A stretch of 64,000 bases of DNA. It comes from Phaeobacter piscinae. GTDB taxonomy: Bacteria; Pseudomonadota; Alphaproteobacteria; Rhodobacterales; Rhodobacteraceae. The stretch is from positions 1,922,001-1,986,000 of the forward strand of contig NZ_CP010681.1 in the NCBI RefSeq assembly GCF_002407245.1, given 5' to 3'. A model generated the notes under the pieces. It was not told where the DNA came from. It saw nothing but the letters and a program-made list of their open reading frames with translations, and did not search any database. This document shows, piece by piece, positions 55,992 to 64,000 of the stretch (its first letter is position 1; each line of letters opens with the position of its first letter). Both the position numbers and the translations under genes were made by a program.

Positions 55992-57215
55992 TCAGCCCGC
56001 CATTTCGGCACGATTCAGCGCACAATGAGACCAGAGCGCGTCCATCGCCTTGACCAGCGCGTCGATCTCTTTCGGGCCATGCACTGGCGACGGGGTAAAG
56101 CGCAGCCGTTCGGTACCCCGCGGCACCGTCGGGAAGTTGATCGGCTGGACGTAAATTCCGTGATCCGACAACAGCATATCGCTCAGTTTCTGGGTATGAA
56201 CCGGATTGCCAACGATCACCGGCACAATATGGCTGCCATGGTCGATGATTGGCAGGCCGAGCCCCTTCAGCCGCATTTTCAGGATGCGGGCCTGCAGCTG
56301 GTGCTGTTCGCGCAATTCGGGCGCGGTCTTGAGATAGGCAACCGAGGCTGCCGCCCCTGCTGCAACCGCCGGCGCCAGCGAGGTGGTGAAGATAAAGCCT
56401 GGCGCGTAAGAGCGGATGGCATCACACATTTTTGCCGATGCGGCGATATAACCGCCCATCACACCATAGGCCTTGGCCAGGGTGCCGTTCACAATGTCAA
56501 TGCGGTCAATCAGACCGTCCCGCTCCGTGACACCACCGCCGCGCGCGCCATACATGCCAACCGCATGGACCTCATCGATATAGGTGAGCGCGCCAAATTC
56601 CTCCGCCAGATCACAGATCTCAGCGATCGGACCAAAATCCCCATCCATGGAGTAGACCGATTCAAAGGCGATCAGTTTGGGCGCCGCCGGGTCCGCCGCT
56701 GCCAGCAACTCCCGCAGATGCGCCACATCATTGTGACGGAAAATACGCTTGGCGCCACCGTTGCGCCGCACGCCCTCAATCATGGAGGCGTGGTTCAGCG
56801 CGTCGGAGAAAATGATGAGGCCGGGAAACAGTTTCGGCAGCGTGCTGAGCGTCGCGTCATTCGCGATATAGGCAGAGGTGAACAGCAACGCCGCTTCTTT
56901 CTGGTGCAGATCGGCCAGCTCGGCCTCCAGCTGTTTGTGATAGATCGTGGTGCCGGAGATATTCCGTGTCCCGCCGGATCCCGCGCCAGTGGCATCAATC
57001 GCGCCATGCATGGCCTCCAGCACAACCGGATGCTGCCCCATCCCCAGATAGTCATTGCCACACCACACGGTGATGTCCTGCGCGCTGCCATCCGGGCGGG
57101 TCCAGACGGCATGGGGGAACTGCCCGTTCTGCCGTTCAATGTCGATGAATGTCCGGTAGCGACCTTCCGTGTGGAGCTGATCAATCGCTTGGTCGAGTTT
57201 CGCGGTATAGTCCAC
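55992..57215 (-). CDS. hemA: 5-aminolevulinate synthase
   Basis: The enzyme condenses glycine and succinyl-CoA to 5-aminolevulinate, the first step of tetrapyrrole synthesis in alphaproteobacteria. The PLP lysine is in [20 protein letters not shown]. IFIxDxL-type contacts ([32 protein letters not shown]) and the C-terminal [21 protein letters not shown] are present. Start GTG 57215 was chosen because GGAG lies six bases upstream and the protein then begins [19 protein letters not shown], giving 407 residues as in Rhodobacter HemA. ATG 57227, four codons upstream, is an alternative. A FnrL-type box is located 136 bp upstream. Confidence 0.95.
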   Translation of the reverse strand: MDYTAKLDQAIDQLHTEGRYRTFIDIERQNGQFPHAVWTRPDGSAQDITVWCGNDYLGMGQHPVVLEAMHGAIDATGAGSGGTRNISGTTIYHKQLEAELADLHQKEAALLFTSAYIANDATLSTLPKLFPGLIIFSDALNHASMIEGVRRNGGAKRIFRHNDVAHLRELLAAADPAAPKLIAFESVYSMDGDFGPIAEICDLAEEFGALTYIDEVHAVGMYGARGGGVTERDGLIDRIDIVNGTLAKAYGVMGGYIAASAKMCDAIRSYAPGFIFTTSLAPAVAAGAAASVAYLKTAPELREQHQLQARILKMRLKGLGLPIIDHGSHIVPVIVGNPVHTQKLSDMLLSDHGIYVQPINFPTVPRGTERLRFTPSPVHGPKEIDALVKAMDALWSHCALNRAEMAG

Positions 57216-57528
57216 CGGCATCTCCATGGCATAGTTGGCACCAACGGATCTGGTGCAAGCTGTGGTCAGGCTGATATATTCACGTTACCGAATAAATAAC
57301 CCGAACCCTCCGTTTGATCAATCAAATACACCGAAGAGGCCGAACCAGCCTTGATGCAGGTCAAATAGACCTTTGCGCCCCGGGCAGCAAGAATTGTAAC
57401 GCCTGTTTGACGCTACAATCCGACGCATCCCCGCCTGCCCGGACCATTTTGCGCTGCTCTGGCCCCTGCCGACAGGCGCTGTTAGGGTCCGGCAAACACC
57501 AATCAATAACAGCAGGAGCCTCCTGAAT
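57216..57528. other. Divergent intergenic region hemA/M20 with FnrL box
   Basis: About 300 bp. It contains the FnrL-type box at 57351-57364 and a second partial TTGAT/ATCAA motif at 57314-57325 with only a 2-bp spacer. No gene was seen. Confidence 0.6.
57351..57364. promoter_or_regulatory. FnrL-type binding site upstream of hemA
   Basis: TTGATGCAGGTCAA (TTGACCTGCATCAA on the minus strand) matches the FNR consensus TTGAT-N4-ATCAA with one base changed. It lies 136 bp upstream of the hemA start. Oxygen control of hemA by FnrL is known in Rhodobacter, so the site is expected functionally. Confidence 0.75.
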
Positions 57529-58920
57529 ATGTCACTGAACGACGTCCTGGACCGCATTGACACCGATCTTGATGCCGCCACCCAACGGTTGATGGACTTG
57601 CTGCGCATCCAATCGATTTCGACCGATCCCGCTTACAAGGAAGACTGCGACAAGGCTGCCGACTGGCTGGTGGCTGACCTGCGCTCCATTGGGATCGACG
57701 CGGAAAAGCGCGTCACCCCCGGTCATCCGATGGTGGTTGGTCACGTCGGGCCGCAAGACGACTCGCTGCCGCATGTGCTATTTTATGGCCACTACGACGT
57801 GCAGCCGGTGGATCCGCTGGACCTGTGGAACACCCCGCCGTTTGAGCCGCAGCTGGAAGAGACAGCGCGCGGCACCGTCATCCGCGGTCGTGGCGCGTCC
57901 GATGACAAGGGCCAGCTGATGACCTTCGTCGAGGCCTGCCGTGCCTGGCAGGCGGTGAACGGCTCCCTGCCCTGCCGCATCACCTTCTTCTTTGAAGGCG
58001 AGGAAGAAAGCGGCTCGCCGTCGCTGGTGCCCTTCATGGAACAGCACGCCGCAGAGCTGAAGGCGGATCTGGCGCTGATCTGCGACACCTCCATGGTGTC
58101 ACGTGGCGTGCCCTCTATCTCCTCGCAGCTGCGCGGCATGCTGAAGGATGAATTCACCCTGATCGGCCCCCGGATTGATCTGCACTCTGGTCACTATGGC
58201 GGCCCCGGCCTCAACCCCTTGCGCGAACTCAGCCGCATTGTGGCATCCTTCTATGACGAAGACACCGGCAAGGTCGCGGTCGACGGCTTCTATGAAGGCG
58301 TACATGAGGTGCCAGAGGACCAGCTGCGCCAGTGGGACGGTTGCGGCTTTGAAGAGCAGGATTATCTCGCGAACGCAGGCTACACACAGGCCCACGGTGA
58401 GAAAGACCGCTCTGTGCTGGAACAGCAATGGGCCCGTCCAACGCTGGAAGTGAACGGCCTCTGGGGCGGCTACAATGGTGCGGGTTCAAAAACCGTGATC
58501 CCGTCCGAGGCGCATTGCAAGATCACCTGCCGTCTGGTCGGGGACATGGATCCGGATGCGCTGCGCCTGAAAATCCGCAAACATGTCGAGGACCGGCTGA
58601 AGCCTGACACTCAGGTCAAATGGGACAATGATCTGGAAGGCTCCCGCGCCTCGGTGATGAACATCTCCCGCCCCGAGTTCGAGGCGGCCCGGGGCGCGCT
58701 GTCGGATGAATGGAACCGGGAGGCCGTCTTCTGCGGCATGGGTGGATCGATCCCCATTGCTGGCTTCTTCAAATCCATTCTGGGCATGGACGCGATGTTG
58801 ATCGGCTTTGCCAATGAAGACGACGCCATCCACTCCCCCAATGAGAAATACGATCTGGAGAGCTTCCACAAAGGCATCCGCTCTTGGGCTCGCGTACTTG
58901 ATGCTCTGACCAAGAAATAA
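57529..58920 (+). CDS. M20 family dipeptidase/carboxypeptidase
   Basis: This 463-residue di-zinc peptidase has the ligand motif GHYDVQPVDP near residue 90, GRGASDDKGQLM near residue 123 and FEGEEESGSPSL near residue 160. A second-domain dimerisation segment (WGGYNGAGSKTVIPSEAHCKITCRLV) and the C-terminal AIHSPNEKYDLESF are also present. These place it with DapE-independent M20A dipeptidases rather than with the M20D amidohydrolase at 7936-9129. An AGGAG ribosome site precedes the ATG. It is divergent from hemA. Confidence 0.94.
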   Translation: MSLNDVLDRIDTDLDAATQRLMDLLRIQSISTDPAYKEDCDKAADWLVADLRSIGIDAEKRVTPGHPMVVGHVGPQDDSLPHVLFYGHYDVQPVDPLDLWNTPPFEPQLEETARGTVIRGRGASDDKGQLMTFVEACRAWQAVNGSLPCRITFFFEGEEESGSPSLVPFMEQHAAELKADLALICDTSMVSRGVPSISSQLRGMLKDEFTLIGPRIDLHSGHYGGPGLNPLRELSRIVASFYDEDTGKVAVDGFYEGVHEVPEDQLRQWDGCGFEEQDYLANAGYTQAHGEKDRSVLEQQWARPTLEVNGLWGGYNGAGSKTVIPSEAHCKITCRLVGDMDPDALRLKIRKHVEDRLKPDTQVKWDNDLEGSRASVMNISRPEFEAARGALSDEWNREAVFCGMGGSIPIAGFFKSILGMDAMLIGFANEDDAIHSPNEKYDLESFHKGIRSWARVLDALTKK

Positions 58921-59003
58921 CAAACCCAGTGGTGTGCGCCCCGGCGCGCACCACGCCCCGCCCGGCAGGCATCTGCTACCGCCAAGTACACAGCCACAAA
59001 CGC

Positions 59004-59025
59004 AAAAACCCTTCCGAAGAAGGGT
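59004..59025 (-). terminator. Intrinsic terminator of the tRNA-Asp cluster
   Basis: On the minus strand ACCCTTC-TTCG-GAAGGGT forms a hairpin with a stable C(UUCG)G tetraloop, followed by five T residues. It lies 28 bp after the last tRNA-Asp gene. Confidence 0.9.
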
Positions 59026-59052
59026 GCGTTCATCCAAAATTCTGGAAGAAAG

Positions 59053-59129
59053 TGGCGCGGTTGACGGGGCTCGAACCCGCGACCCCCGGCGTGACAGGCC
59101 GGTACTCTAACCAACTGAGCTACAACCGC
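59053..59129 (-). tRNA. tRNA-Asp (anticodon GUC)
   Basis: The 77-nt gene includes encoded CCA. Acceptor arms GCGGTTG and CAACCGC, discriminator G, D arm GCTCAGTTGGTTAGAGT, anticodon loop CTGTCAC with GUC, and T arm GGGTTCGAGCCCC are all present. It is one of three near-identical copies in tandem. Confidence 0.96.
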
Positions 59130-59217
59130 GCATGGGCCTTTCGGCAGATCAGACGCAGGCGCCTGAGATATGTTCCCCTCCGGGGCGGACCCTGATCGTC
59201 AGGGCAACGTATGAAAG

Positions 59218-59294
59218 TGGCGCGGTTGACGGGGCTCGAACCCGCGACCCCCGGCGTGACAGGCCGGTACTCTAACCAACTGAGCTACAACCGC
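59218..59294 (-). tRNA. tRNA-Asp (anticodon GUC)
   Basis: The second tandem copy, 77 nt with CCA, has the same sequence as the other two. It is separated from copy 1 by 88 bp. Confidence 0.96.
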
Positions 59295-59344
59295 GCATTT
59301 ACTTTCATCTGGACCCTTTAACCCGGATCCGGGGCGGACAGCAG

Positions 59345-59421
59345 TGGCGCGGTTGACGGGGCTCGAACCCGCGACCCCCGGCGTGACAGGCCGGTACTCT
59401 AACCAACTGAGCTACAACCGC
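59345..59421 (-). tRNA. tRNA-Asp (anticodon GUC)
   Basis: The third, promoter-proximal copy on the minus strand is 77 nt with CCA and has the same sequence. A 50-bp spacer separates it from copy 2. The three genes are likely cotranscribed. Confidence 0.96.
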
Positions 59422-59664
59422 TTGCTGTTCCATCCAACGTCGCCGCTGAATGTTGGGCTGTAATATTCGCAGCACCGAGGGATCGTCAAGCGGTGTTTTG
59501 GCATTTTCTCGGGTTTCCGTGAAAAAAAACACCTACCCCTCTACTTTATCGCTTAAGGCATTGTTTTTTCGACATTCCCCTATGAAAACCTCGCCGATGC
59601 CTCCAACACGGCACAGGCTACGCGCGTTCTATGAGATCACATCAATACAGGCGCCACTGGCGCG

Positions 59665-59695
59665 CGCCACGGGCGTAGTCGACCCGCCCGTGGCG
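59665..59695 (-). terminator. Strong GC hairpin after the small exported protein gene
   Basis: The perfect 11-bp arms CGCCACGGGCG and CGCCCGTGGCG have a 9-base loop, just downstream of the minus-strand gene at 59709-60080. There is no clear U run, so rho-independent termination is less certain. Confidence 0.5.
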
Positions 59696-59708
59696 ATCTT
59701 TGTGCGGA

Positions 59709-60080
59709 TCAGTTGGAAATCACCATCACACCAGCCGTGCCCTTGCCCTGCTCCCGGATAAACTGCAGCTGGTTTCCCGAGATCCCGATTTTCTGACAAT
59801 CGGTCCCCCGCTCCGGCTGCTTGCCAATTCGCACATTGCGGCACCACAAGCTGCCATTCCATTGCCAGGCGCCGACCAACTTACCTTGCTTGGTCTTTCC
59901 CTTGATCTTCCCATTGGGCAGAATCTGCATACTCCCCCAATCGGCGCTCAGCGTCTTACCACTGACCAGAGCGAGGAAATCCGCCTCGGTCTTCACATGC
60001 TTGAAGGACCCCGCCTCCCCCGCGACCGGCATGGCCAGCAGGACAGACACCACAAATGAAAGGATTGCCTTATACGTCAT
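59709..60080 (-). CDS. Small exported protein of unknown function
   Basis: The 123-residue protein from ATG 60080 has GGAG eight bases upstream and a signal peptide (MTYKAILSFVVSVLLAMPVAGEA). The mature part is beta-rich with two cysteines (SLWCRNVRIG, GTDCQKIGI) and reads FLALVSGKTLSADWGSMQILPNGKIKGKTKQGKLVGAWQWNGSLWC. This resembles periplasmic DUF995-like or lipocalin-sized proteins found in Rhodobacteraceae, without a known role. It is flanked by tRNA genes. Confidence 0.75.
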   Translation of the reverse strand: MTYKAILSFVVSVLLAMPVAGEAGSFKHVKTEADFLALVSGKTLSADWGSMQILPNGKIKGKTKQGKLVGAWQWNGSLWCRNVRIGKQPERGTDCQKIGISGNQLQFIREQGKGTAGVMVISN

Positions 60081-60319
60081 CACAGAAACTCCAAGTCTTA
60101 AAATTGCTACAAATTCTCCCTACATAGCTGATAAAAACATCAAGGGAGCACCAGCAGCCTAGCGCGAGATCGCTTGACCGGCAAATCCAGCCGCCATGCG
60201 ATGATCAATGGTCAAAAATATGATAGCTTACGGAAGTCAGCGATTGACCTCAGGCCACGCCCAAAACGCAGATAGTCAGGCGATGGCAGAGCAATGTACG
60301 AGCATTTTCAAGGGGATAA

Positions 60320-60395
<76 letters not shown>

Positions 60396-60472
60396 GGTGA
60401 GCGCGGATTTAGAGAAACCCCGCGCTGGACGCAAGAGGTAAATCGCAGAAATCTGCGAAAAAAGTCCTCGCC

Positions 60473-61042
60473 TCAGCGCAGCACCTGTTCACCGCCCTGC
60501 GACAACTCATAAATACAGCCCTGTTCATTGGGCAGCGCCGCCATCTCGGCGCGCGACAGCCCGCAGATCAGCCCGCGTAGCACCTGCCCCCACAGCCCAT
60601 GCGACACCACCACAGTCGGCTCGTTCAACCCGTTCAGAAACTCGGCAATGCGGGCCTGAAACGCCGCAAACCCCTCGCCCTGCGGTGCCGCGCAGAACAG
60701 ATCTAAATTCAACGGATTGGCAGCATAAATTTCAGGATATTGCGCTGCCACCTCCTCGCGAGTCATGCCCTGAAACACGCCGGCCTGCGCCTCGGCAAGC
60801 CGCGCATCGGTGGTATAGGGCTGCCCGCCGAGCGCAATCTGCGCGGTCTGCTGTGCCCGCCCCAGCGGCGAGACAAAACAGGCCGGTCCCTGCGCCAGAA
60901 TCGGCGCCATCAGACTGGCTTGCTGTTGGGCGTGTTCAATCCCCAGCGGGCTGAGTTTTGATTCCAGCTGGCCTTGAATGCGCCCTTCGGCATTCCATTC
61001 CGTCTGCCCATGCCGCAGAAACCAGATTTTCGGATATGCCAT
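60473..61042 (-). CDS. Histidine phosphatase family protein (phosphoglycerate mutase-like)
   Basis: The 189-residue protein from ATG 61042 has the phosphohistidine motif FLRHGQTEWNAEGRIQGQ at the N-terminus (His11). VSPLGRAQQTAQIAL gives the second Arg, AEAQAGVFQGMTREE the acidic residue, and TVVVSHGLWGQVLRGLI the second His. It is a likely broad phosphatase of the GpmB/CobC type. The intact gene contrasts with the interrupted paralogue at 21467-21835. Confidence 0.92.
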   Translation of the reverse strand: MAYPKIWFLRHGQTEWNAEGRIQGQLESKLSPLGIEHAQQQASLMAPILAQGPACFVSPLGRAQQTAQIALGGQPYTTDARLAEAQAGVFQGMTREEVAAQYPEIYAANPLNLDLFCAAPQGEGFAAFQARIAEFLNGLNEPTVVVSHGLWGQVLRGLICGLSRAEMAALPNEQGCIYELSQGGEQVLR

Positions 61043-61175
61043 GCCTGCCCTCTTTGCTGCTTCGCTCTTCGGCGTTGCCGCAACATCTAGACAGGTTTTC
61101 CGAGGCAGGGAAGAGCACGCGCAATAAAGCACAGCCACGTCTGCAGACACATTAAACCGTCAGAATGAGAGGGAA

Positions 61176-61250
61176 TGGTGGGTGATAAGAGATTTGAACT
61201 CCTGACATCTTCGATGTGAACGAAGCGCTCTACCACTGAGCTAATCACCC
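61176..61250 (-). tRNA. tRNA-Val (anticodon CAC)
   Basis: The 75-nt gene includes CCA. Acceptor GGGTGAT pairs with ATCACCC, the discriminator is A, and the anticodon stem CTTCG/CGAAG encloses TTCACAT (CAC). It differs from tRNA-Val(UAC) in the acceptor stem and in the D loop, which is one base shorter. Confidence 0.96.
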
Positions 61251-61371
61251 TTGTCGGCGGTCATACCGCCCGATGCGCGCCACTGCAAGAGGGCCGGATC
61301 GAAAAAACCAACGGCGCCATCATTTTTGCCCTGTCCATGATATCGCCAGACCAACGCCGCTGCCCAAACCG

Positions 61372-61827
61372 CTAATCCAGCGGCAGCACATTGCGACAGA
61401 TCATCGTGCGCAGGGTAAAGCTGGAGCGGGTGTTGCGGATCCCCGGCACCCGCATCAACCGATGCTCGAGAAAGCGGTCAAAATCTGTCAGATCCTGCGC
61501 CACCACGCGCAGCAGAATATCCCGGCTCCCAGTCATCAGATAGCACTCCATCACCTGATCAAAGCGCCGCACTGCCGCCTCAAAGGCCTGCAGCCCCTCG
61601 GTGGACTGGCGCTCCAGCTCTACGGCGACGAAGATGGTGACCGGCAACCCAACCTCCGCCTGGTTCACTCGCGCTGAGTAGCCCGATATCACCCCGCTCT
61701 CTTCAAGGTTGGCAACCCGGCGGGCACAGGGCGTTGCGGAAAGACCGACCTTCTCCGCCAGCTCGGCAATCTTGATCCGCCCATTTTCCTGCAAAGCGGC
61801 CAGTATCTTTCGGTCTATGTTATCCAC
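61372..61827 (-). CDS. Lrp/AsnC family transcriptional regulator
   Basis: The 151-residue protein has the N-terminal HTH (MDNIDRKILAALQENGRIKIAELAEKVGLSATPCARRVANLEESGVI) and the C-terminal RAM ligand domain (VAVELERQSTEGLQAFEAAV, ECYLMTGSRDILLRVVAQDLTDFDRFL, GIRNTRSSFTLRTM). It is divergent from a leucine-dehydrogenase-type gene. This is the usual pairing of a branched-chain or aromatic amino-acid dehydrogenase with its Lrp regulator. An ATTTTAG/CTAAAAT dyad lies between them. Confidence 0.94.
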   Translation of the reverse strand: MDNIDRKILAALQENGRIKIAELAEKVGLSATPCARRVANLEESGVISGYSARVNQAEVGLPVTIFVAVELERQSTEGLQAFEAAVRRFDQVMECYLMTGSRDILLRVVAQDLTDFDRFLEHRLMRVPGIRNTRSSFTLRTMICRNVLPLD

Positions 61828-61851
61828 GTCTTCCCCCTCATTCCCCGGCCC

Positions 61852-61874
61852 ATTTTAGCGGTAATCTCTAAAAT
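61852..61874. promoter_or_regulatory. Candidate Lrp operator
   Basis: The perfect 7-bp arms ATTTTAG and CTAAAAT, spaced by 9 bp, lie 24 bp upstream of the lrp start. A related TTTAGCG half-site recurs at 61930-61936, nearer the dehydrogenase gene. Confidence 0.6.
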
Positions 61875-61956
61875 TCGCAATCCAGACGTCAATATTTGGA
61901 GGAAACCAGCGGTTCCCCAGCTGTATTCTTTAGCGAAATGGAGGAGCAATCCAAAA

Positions 61957-63012
61957 ATGACAGCCACAATCACTCCCGTCGCCACCTCGACACATGAAGA
62001 AATCTACCGGGTCGAGGACGCCTCGGTTGGCCTTACCGGCTTTATCGCCGTGCATTCTACGTTGCTCGGTCCTGCGGCGGGCGGGCTGCGGATGCGCCCC
62101 TATGCCGACGTCGAAGACGCACTGTCCGATGTCAAACGCCTCAGCGAAGGCATGACCTATAAGAACGCAGCGGCCGGCCTCGCACTTGGCGGTGGCAAGG
62201 CTGTGATCATTGGCGACCCTGCGACCCAGAAAACGCCCGAGCTGCTGCGCGCCTTTGCCCGCGCCATCGACAGTTTGGATGGCCGCTACATCACCGCCGA
62301 AGATATGGGCATGAGCCCCGCTGACATGGCGATCCTTGCCGAGGAAACCACCTCCGTCGCCGGGCTGGCCGATGGTGAATATGCCTCAGGTGATCCCTCC
62401 CCCATTACCGCGCGCGGCATTTTCAACGCGATCCGCACCGCATGGGAGCATAAGACGGGGCAGATCGACCTCACCGATCGGGTTGTCTCCGTTCAGGGGC
62501 TGGGTCACGTGGGCTGGTATCTCTGCGACTTCCTCAACAAGGCCGGCGCCAAGCTGATCGTCACCGATGTGAACGAAGCACAGGTCACCCGCGCGGTCGA
62601 GGCCTTCGGTGCAACAGCCGTCGCGCCGGATGAGATTTACGCCGTTGAGGCAGATATCTTTGCCCCCTGCGCGATTGGTGGCATCCTCAACAGCAACACC
62701 ATCCCGCAGCTCAAGGTGGCTCTGGTGGCCGGTGGCGCCAACAACCAGCTTGCCTCCTCCGAGGACGCAACCGCCCTGCATCAGCGCGGCATTCTCTACG
62801 CCCCCGATTTTGTGGCCAATGGCGGCGGCATCATCAATGTGGCAACAGAGATTCTGAAGATCCGCAACCGCAACAGCTTTGTAGCGGACCGGTTGGAGGC
62901 ACTTGAACTGACCATGAAGGCGATCTTGACGCAGGCCGCCGCCGATGCCACCAGCCCCGACGCTGTGGCGATTGCTACTGTTCATGCAAAAATGGCACCA
63001 AAAGCCGCCTGA
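61957..63012 (+). CDS. Glu/Leu/Phe/Val dehydrogenase (leucine dehydrogenase type)
   Basis: This NAD-dependent enzyme reversibly deaminates a branched-chain or aromatic amino acid. The 351-residue protein has GPAAGGLRMRPY near residue 39 and substrate/catalytic lysines Lys69 (SEGMTYKNAAAG) and Lys81 (GGGKAVI). AEDMGMSPADM and the Rossmann loop VQGLGHVGWYLCDFL are also present. Leucine/valine and phenylalanine dehydrogenases cannot be separated by eye. The divergent Lrp-type regulator suggests catabolic, amino-acid-induced expression. Confidence 0.93.
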   Translation: MTATITPVATSTHEEIYRVEDASVGLTGFIAVHSTLLGPAAGGLRMRPYADVEDALSDVKRLSEGMTYKNAAAGLALGGGKAVIIGDPATQKTPELLRAFARAIDSLDGRYITAEDMGMSPADMAILAEETTSVAGLADGEYASGDPSPITARGIFNAIRTAWEHKTGQIDLTDRVVSVQGLGHVGWYLCDFLNKAGAKLIVTDVNEAQVTRAVEAFGATAVAPDEIYAVEADIFAPCAIGGILNSNTIPQLKVALVAGGANNQLASSEDATALHQRGILYAPDFVANGGGIINVATEILKIRNRNSFVADRLEALELTMKAILTQAAADATSPDAVAIATVHAKMAPKAA

Positions 63013-63131
63013 CCCGGCTGATCTACATTCGACGCGCCCCTCCAGCAGGGGCTGATGTTCAATTCCGCCATCAAAGAGCGGACGTCAGATGGAAGACCCC
63101 GACCTAATCGGGGAGCCCAAGACCAAACAGA

Positions 63132-63164
63132 GTGGGCGTCCGGTTTGGGCGTCCACTTTTTTTT
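63132..63164 (+). terminator. Intrinsic terminator of the dehydrogenase gene
   Basis: GTGGGCGTCC pairs with GGGCGTCCAC through two G-U pairs around a GGTTT loop, followed by eight T residues. Confidence 0.85.
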
Positions 63165-63258
63165 GGACCGCGGGCCACTGGTGAAAAGAGACGTTGAACC
63201 AAAGCGCCATTCAGACGTTTTATGACCACATTACAGAGAACACCCCGAGGAGAACCGT

Positions 63259-63531
63259 ATGCCCCTGTTTCACCCCGACAACCGCAATCGCAGTGATCGG
63301 CACAAAAAGATCTACGCCTATTGCGAAATTGCCTACACCATTGTCGATGTCTCAGCCGCAGTACTTTTTGTGGTGGGCAGTGTGCTGTTTTTTAAGGAAG
63401 CCACGACCTATACCGGCACCTGGCTGTTCCTAATCGGATCGATCCTCTTCGGACTGCGCCCGACCATCAAACTCTACCGCGAATATGCCTATCTGCGGCT
63501 GGGCGACTATGAAGATGTCACGCAGCAGTAA
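63259..63531 (+). CDS. YrhK-domain small membrane protein
   Basis: The 90-residue protein has the YrhK pattern: KIYAYCEIAYTIVDVSAAVLFVVGSVLFFKEATTYTGTWLFLIGSILFGLRPTIKLYREYAYLRL. This forms two membrane helices with the conserved GS-FF turn and the C-terminal RPTIKL. Its function is unknown. The frame starts at ATG 63259 after GAGGAGAACCGT. It is preceded by the terminator of the dehydrogenase gene and is monocistronic. Confidence 0.85.
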   Translation: MPLFHPDNRNRSDRHKKIYAYCEIAYTIVDVSAAVLFVVGSVLFFKEATTYTGTWLFLIGSILFGLRPTIKLYREYAYLRLGDYEDVTQQ

Positions 63532-63837
63532 CATGGCTACCACCTGGGCCCACCCACAGCTTACCCGAGGCGGAAGAGCCGACGATCAGAGGTATGGCTC
63601 AGCCCACTCAAATCCCGTTCCACACTCGCCACAGATTGGATGGCTGCGGAGACACCCGCCAGGAGGCGTTCCGAACTAACGTCGGCTAGGCGGGCGCTGG
63701 ACGAAACCTTTCTCGTGGTAGTGTTGTGGCGTGTGCTGCGCGCTGATGTGAGTGGCGTGGATTTTGCGAAATGATACATCTGTCCGACGTTTGCGAGTTG
63801 CTCAATCCAATGGCAAGGGGGCTGATGACCATTCAAT
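63532..63837. other. Intergenic stretch before the recombinase gene
   Basis: About 300 bp. No intact gene was seen; composition differs from the core to the left. It may be the boundary of a mobile region. Confidence 0.5.
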
Positions 63838-64000
63838 ATGTTCCCAAGCGGCGCCAATATGTTTCTTGAAGATATGCGGATCAAGGATCTGCAGCCGCAG
63901 ACCCAGACAATCTACCTGCGTGCGATGCATGATTTCACCCGATTTGCGAGGCCTGCGCTGGGAAGCGCGACACCGCAGGAACTGCGCAAGGTCCAGCTGG
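63838..64000 (+). CDS. Tyrosine recombinase/integrase, N-terminal part (runs off the window)
   Basis: From ATG 63838 the frame gives FLEDMRIKDLQPQTQTIYLRAMHDFTRFA and SATPQELRKVQL. This is the SAM-like core-binding domain that opens XerC-type integrases associated with IS91-like elements in Rhodobacteraceae (typical form: MIEDMRIRNLAPKTQ..YLRA..FTRF...TPEELRAYQL). The catalytic domain lies beyond base 64000. Completeness cannot be judged. Confidence 0.65.
   Translation, partial: MFPSGANMFLEDMRIKDLQPQTQTIYLRAMHDFTRFARPALGSATPQELRKVQL

Noticed and set aside
57314..57325. TTGATCAATCAA, FNR-like
   Set aside because: Only 2 bp separate the half-sites instead of 4; the properly spaced box is at 57351-57364.
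59053..59421. Repeated 77-bp units resembling a repeat array
   Set aside because: The units fold as complete tRNA-Asp genes with CCA; spacers differ in length and no cas genes are present, so not CRISPR.

Overview
The window looks like a chromosomal segment of a Roseobacter-group alphaproteobacterium (Rhodobacteraceae). The evidence is the conserved gene orders surA-pdxA-ksgA, prfA-prmC-DUF4167 and amiC-mrcA-prfB, the single-step 5-aminolevulinate synthase (hemA) with an FnrL-type box upstream, and a three-gene TRAP carboxylate transporter. Other markers are an unframeshifted prfB, a leucine-dehydrogenase-type enzyme with a divergent Lrp regulator, and a recurring extragenic element typical of this family. 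Most of it is GC-rich, densely packed core genome.

Layout. 1-16.9 kb is core: the end of surA, pdxA, ksgA; DUF4167, prmC, prfA; two small exported or membrane proteins; an operon of an M20 amidohydrolase and two ureohydrolases; mazG; an M48 protease; a luciferase-like oxidoreductase; and a glnE operon with a small ORF, an rRNA methyltransferase and a PIN protein. 16.9-27.9 kb is an accessory island. It has visibly lower GC, long gene-free stretches, two decayed genes (a ProW-type permease and a histidine phosphatase), an orphan LRR-like protein, and several small effector-plus-regulator cassettes (MarR/DUF1360-like, SDR/LysR, SRPBCC/MarR, DHFR-like reductase/TetR), most with a palindromic candidate operator. 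27.9-63.5 kb returns to core. It holds DUF2852, RDD and bpt, then a glyoxalase-fold protein, and then a TRAP transporter divergent from a NarL-type two-component system. Next come ilvB-ilvN behind a translational attenuator, an HTH regulator, DUF2189 and an amidase. They are followed by prfB, mrcA and amiC, an aminotransferase, a BepA-like protease with a DsbA-like protein, ispG-rodZ, hemA and an M20 dipeptidase. The stretch ends with three tandem tRNA-Asp genes, tRNA-Val(UAC), a phosphatase, tRNA-Val(CAC), lrp, the leucine-dehydrogenase-type gene and a YrhK-domain gene. The right edge runs into the 5' end of a tyrosine recombinase of the kind that accompanies IS91-like elements, so another mobile region probably begins there.

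Regulatory content is the most informative part. There is a textbook branched-chain attenuator before ilvB, encoding a leader peptide with Ile-Leu-Val-Val-Val-Val. An FnrL box lies upstream of hemA. One 18-bp operator occurs in opposite orientation before a MarR gene and its neighbour. A 9+4+9 perfect palindrome precedes the SRPBCC-MarR pair, and two copies of ATGTGAA-N5-TTYACAT precede the DUF2852 gene. Twin TTTGGCCAAA palindromes sit between the TRAP operon and its adjacent kinase, a 20-bp perfect palindrome precedes an HTH regulator, and an Lrp-like dyad lies between lrp and the dehydrogenase gene. No CRISPR array, rRNA operon, prophage or recognisable antiphage system was found. The best candidates for undescribed biology are the cassette-rich island, the orphan 414-aa protein and the TRAP permease with an extra membrane insert.
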